Part shown: one piece after another, positions 62,873 to 64,000 of the stretch | Layout: the number at the start of each line of letters is the position of its first letter | How positions within the stretch are numbered: the stretch's first letter is position 1 | Source of the DNA: Gammaproteobacteria bacterium | Lineage (GTDB): Bacteria > Pseudomonadota > Gammaproteobacteria > GCA-001735895 | Direction of reading: 5' to 3' | Length of the DNA: 64,000 nt | Assembly: GCA_029862005.1 (NCBI GenBank) | Contig: JAOTYD010000004.1 | Span: forward strand, 1-64,000 | The notes under the pieces: generated by a model | The model's database searches: none | Told to the model about the DNA's origin: nothing | Seen by the model: only the letters and a program-made list of their open reading frames with translations | Position numbers and translations under genes: made by a program

Positions 62873-64000
62873 GTGAGTGCGAGCCAACAACCACGGTTCT
62901 CGATCGCGCTGATTTCCGCCGCGGTGCTCGGCTACGAGGTTCTGCTGATGGCGCTGTTTTCGCAAATCCAGTGGCATCATTTCGCCTACATGGTCGTCAG
63001 TGTCGCGCTGCTCGGATTCGGTGTCAGCGGCAGCCTGCTGGTATTCACGGGTAAGCGGCTGGTTCGCCACTTTCGTGGCTTTGCCGTAAGCCAGGCCTGC
63101 CTGTTTGCGGTCAGCTCGTTACTGGGTTTCGCGCTCGCACAACTGCTTTCATTCAATCCCGAAGAGCTCATCTGGGATAACGACCACTGGTTACGACTGG
63201 CACTGGTAATTTTGCTGTTGACCATACCATTTATTTTTGCAGCTAACCTGATCGGCCTGGCCTTAATCGGGTACCGCCAGCACCTGGCGAGAATCTACGC
63301 GGCCGATCTGCTTGGCGCAGGAATCGGCGCACTGGGAATCATCGGGCTGCTTTACCTGATGCCGGCAGCGCATGCCCTTGTCGTTATTTCAGTACTCGGT
63401 TTTGCTGCTGCGGCAACGCTTTGGATCGAATGTGGGGGCAAACCCGCGCCGGCACTGGTCGGTTTCGCCGTCGCGGTAATCGTCCTGTATCTGCTGCCAG
63501 GTCCCTGGATTGAACCCCGGGTTTCTCCATATAAGGAACTAAGCCAGACTCTGCGAATACAGGGAACCCGTATTATCGAGGAACGCTTCAGCCCGCTGGG
63601 CAGGCTTACCGTGGTCGAGAGCAAGTCGATACCCTTACGCCATGCACCGGGGCTCAGTCTTAACGCGCGCAGCGAACCGCCAGCACAACTGGGACTGTTC
63701 ACTGACGCTGACGCAATGACTGCCATTACACGTTACCGCGGGGTGCGCGAGGACCTGGTTTACCTCGACGATATGACCTCCGCACTGCCTTATCACCTGG
63801 CACGCGTCCGCAGCGTGCTGGTTCTGGGAGCCGGCGGCGGCGCCGAGGTACTGCAGGCGATTTATCATGATGCCCAACATATTGGTGCTGTCGAAATAAA
63901 TCCGCAGGTGGTCGACCTCGTGCGCCACCGTTTTGCCGAATTCAGTGGCGGGCTATACGATCAGGAACGCGTCAGCGTACACATCGCGGAAGCACGCGGC
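62873..64000 (+). CDS. Membrane protein with C-terminal spermidine-synthase-like domain, 5' part
   Basis: Reading from GTG 62873 gives 376 codons open to the edge of the window. The first 215 residues hold about seven hydrophobic helices (YEVLLMALFSQIQWHHFAYMVVS, LIGLALIGYRQHLARIYAADLLGAGIGALG). After a short polar stretch, residues from about 300 show a Rossmann methyltransferase or spermidine-synthase core, VLVLGAGGGAEVLQAIYHD then GAVEINPQVVDLV, as in membrane-fused synthase-like proteins. No catalytic Asp pair can be confirmed in this fragment. AAGGAG at 62856-62861, inside the repeat element's right end, is the only ribosome site before this GTG. Confidence 0.75.
   Translation, partial: MSASQQPRFSIALISAAVLGYEVLLMALFSQIQWHHFAYMVVSVALLGFGVSGSLLVFTGKRLVRHFRGFAVSQACLFAVSSLLGFALAQLLSFNPEELIWDNDHWLRLALVILLLTIPFIFAANLIGLALIGYRQHLARIYAADLLGAGIGALGIIGLLYLMPAAHALVVISVLGFAAAATLWIECGGKPAPALVGFAVAVIVLYLLPGPWIEPRVSPYKELSQTLRIQGTRIIEERFSPLGRLTVVESKSIPLRHAPGLSLNARSEPPAQLGLFTDADAMTAITRYRGVREDLVYLDDMTSALPYHLARVRSVLVLGAGGGAEVLQAIYHDAQHIGAVEINPQVVDLVRHRFAEFSGGLYDQERVSVHIAEARG

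Overview
The window looks like a chromosomal piece of a gammaproteobacterium outside the Enterobacterales, probably free-living and marine. The evidence is gene order: ygfB-pepP-ubiH-ubiI-gcvT-gcvH next to zapA-6S RNA, lptD-surA-pdxA-rsmA-folA with apaG/apaH nearby, trpE-G-D-C, and folK-panB-panC all follow gammaproteobacterial patterns. I cannot name the genus. There is no rRNA, tRNA, prophage, CRISPR array or intact insertion sequence. Mobile DNA is limited to small palindromic repeats and two larger hairpin-rich elements.

Layout. 1-5063: a polyamine-type ABC transporter (ATPase end, binding protein, two permeases), a ClpP/SppA-like membrane protein, and the tail of a second, decayed binding protein. 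5192-12267: accessory genes (AEC permease with a frameshift, zinc-type oxidoreductase, TPR protein, 3-hydroxyisobutyrate-dehydrogenase-like enzyme, SRAP protein) separated by four copies of one palindromic repeat family. 12340-18857: uup, ybaK-like, pcnB, folK, deoxynucleoside kinase, panB, panC. 18863-28804: WYL regulator, a cupin-like protein, a second divergent Lgt-like protein, a BT1/MFS carrier, a HupE metal permease facing a cobalt-type nitrile hydratase operon, a DMT exporter, and the glutathione-dependent formaldehyde detoxification pair.

28967-41034: envelope and core metabolism (DUF3179 protein, lptD, surA, pdxA, rsmA, folA), then an FHA / FecR / GAF trio of unknown role lying between folA and apaH, then apaH, apaG, thyA and the canonical lgt. 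41117-50435: YyaL-type thioredoxin protein, dgkA, gcvH, gcvT, two ubiquinone hydroxylases, pepP, ygfB, a small coiled-coil protein, zapA and the 6S RNA gene. 50436-64000: ilvA, rpiA, ribosomal proteins L13 and S9, coq7, an OsmC protein, crp, the trp operon, rpe, a Mut7-C protein, an exported-looking Pcm, and at the right edge a membrane protein with a spermidine-synthase-like domain.

Most of the window is ordinary housekeeping DNA. The best candidates for something new are the palindromic repeat family whose copies differ by compensating stem changes, the 265-bp cruciform-like element at 62600-62864 whose end may supply the ribosome binding site of the next gene, the FHA-FecR-GAF trio, and the second Lgt-like protein that lacks a key acidic residue. 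I did not find a convincing large, wholly new system.
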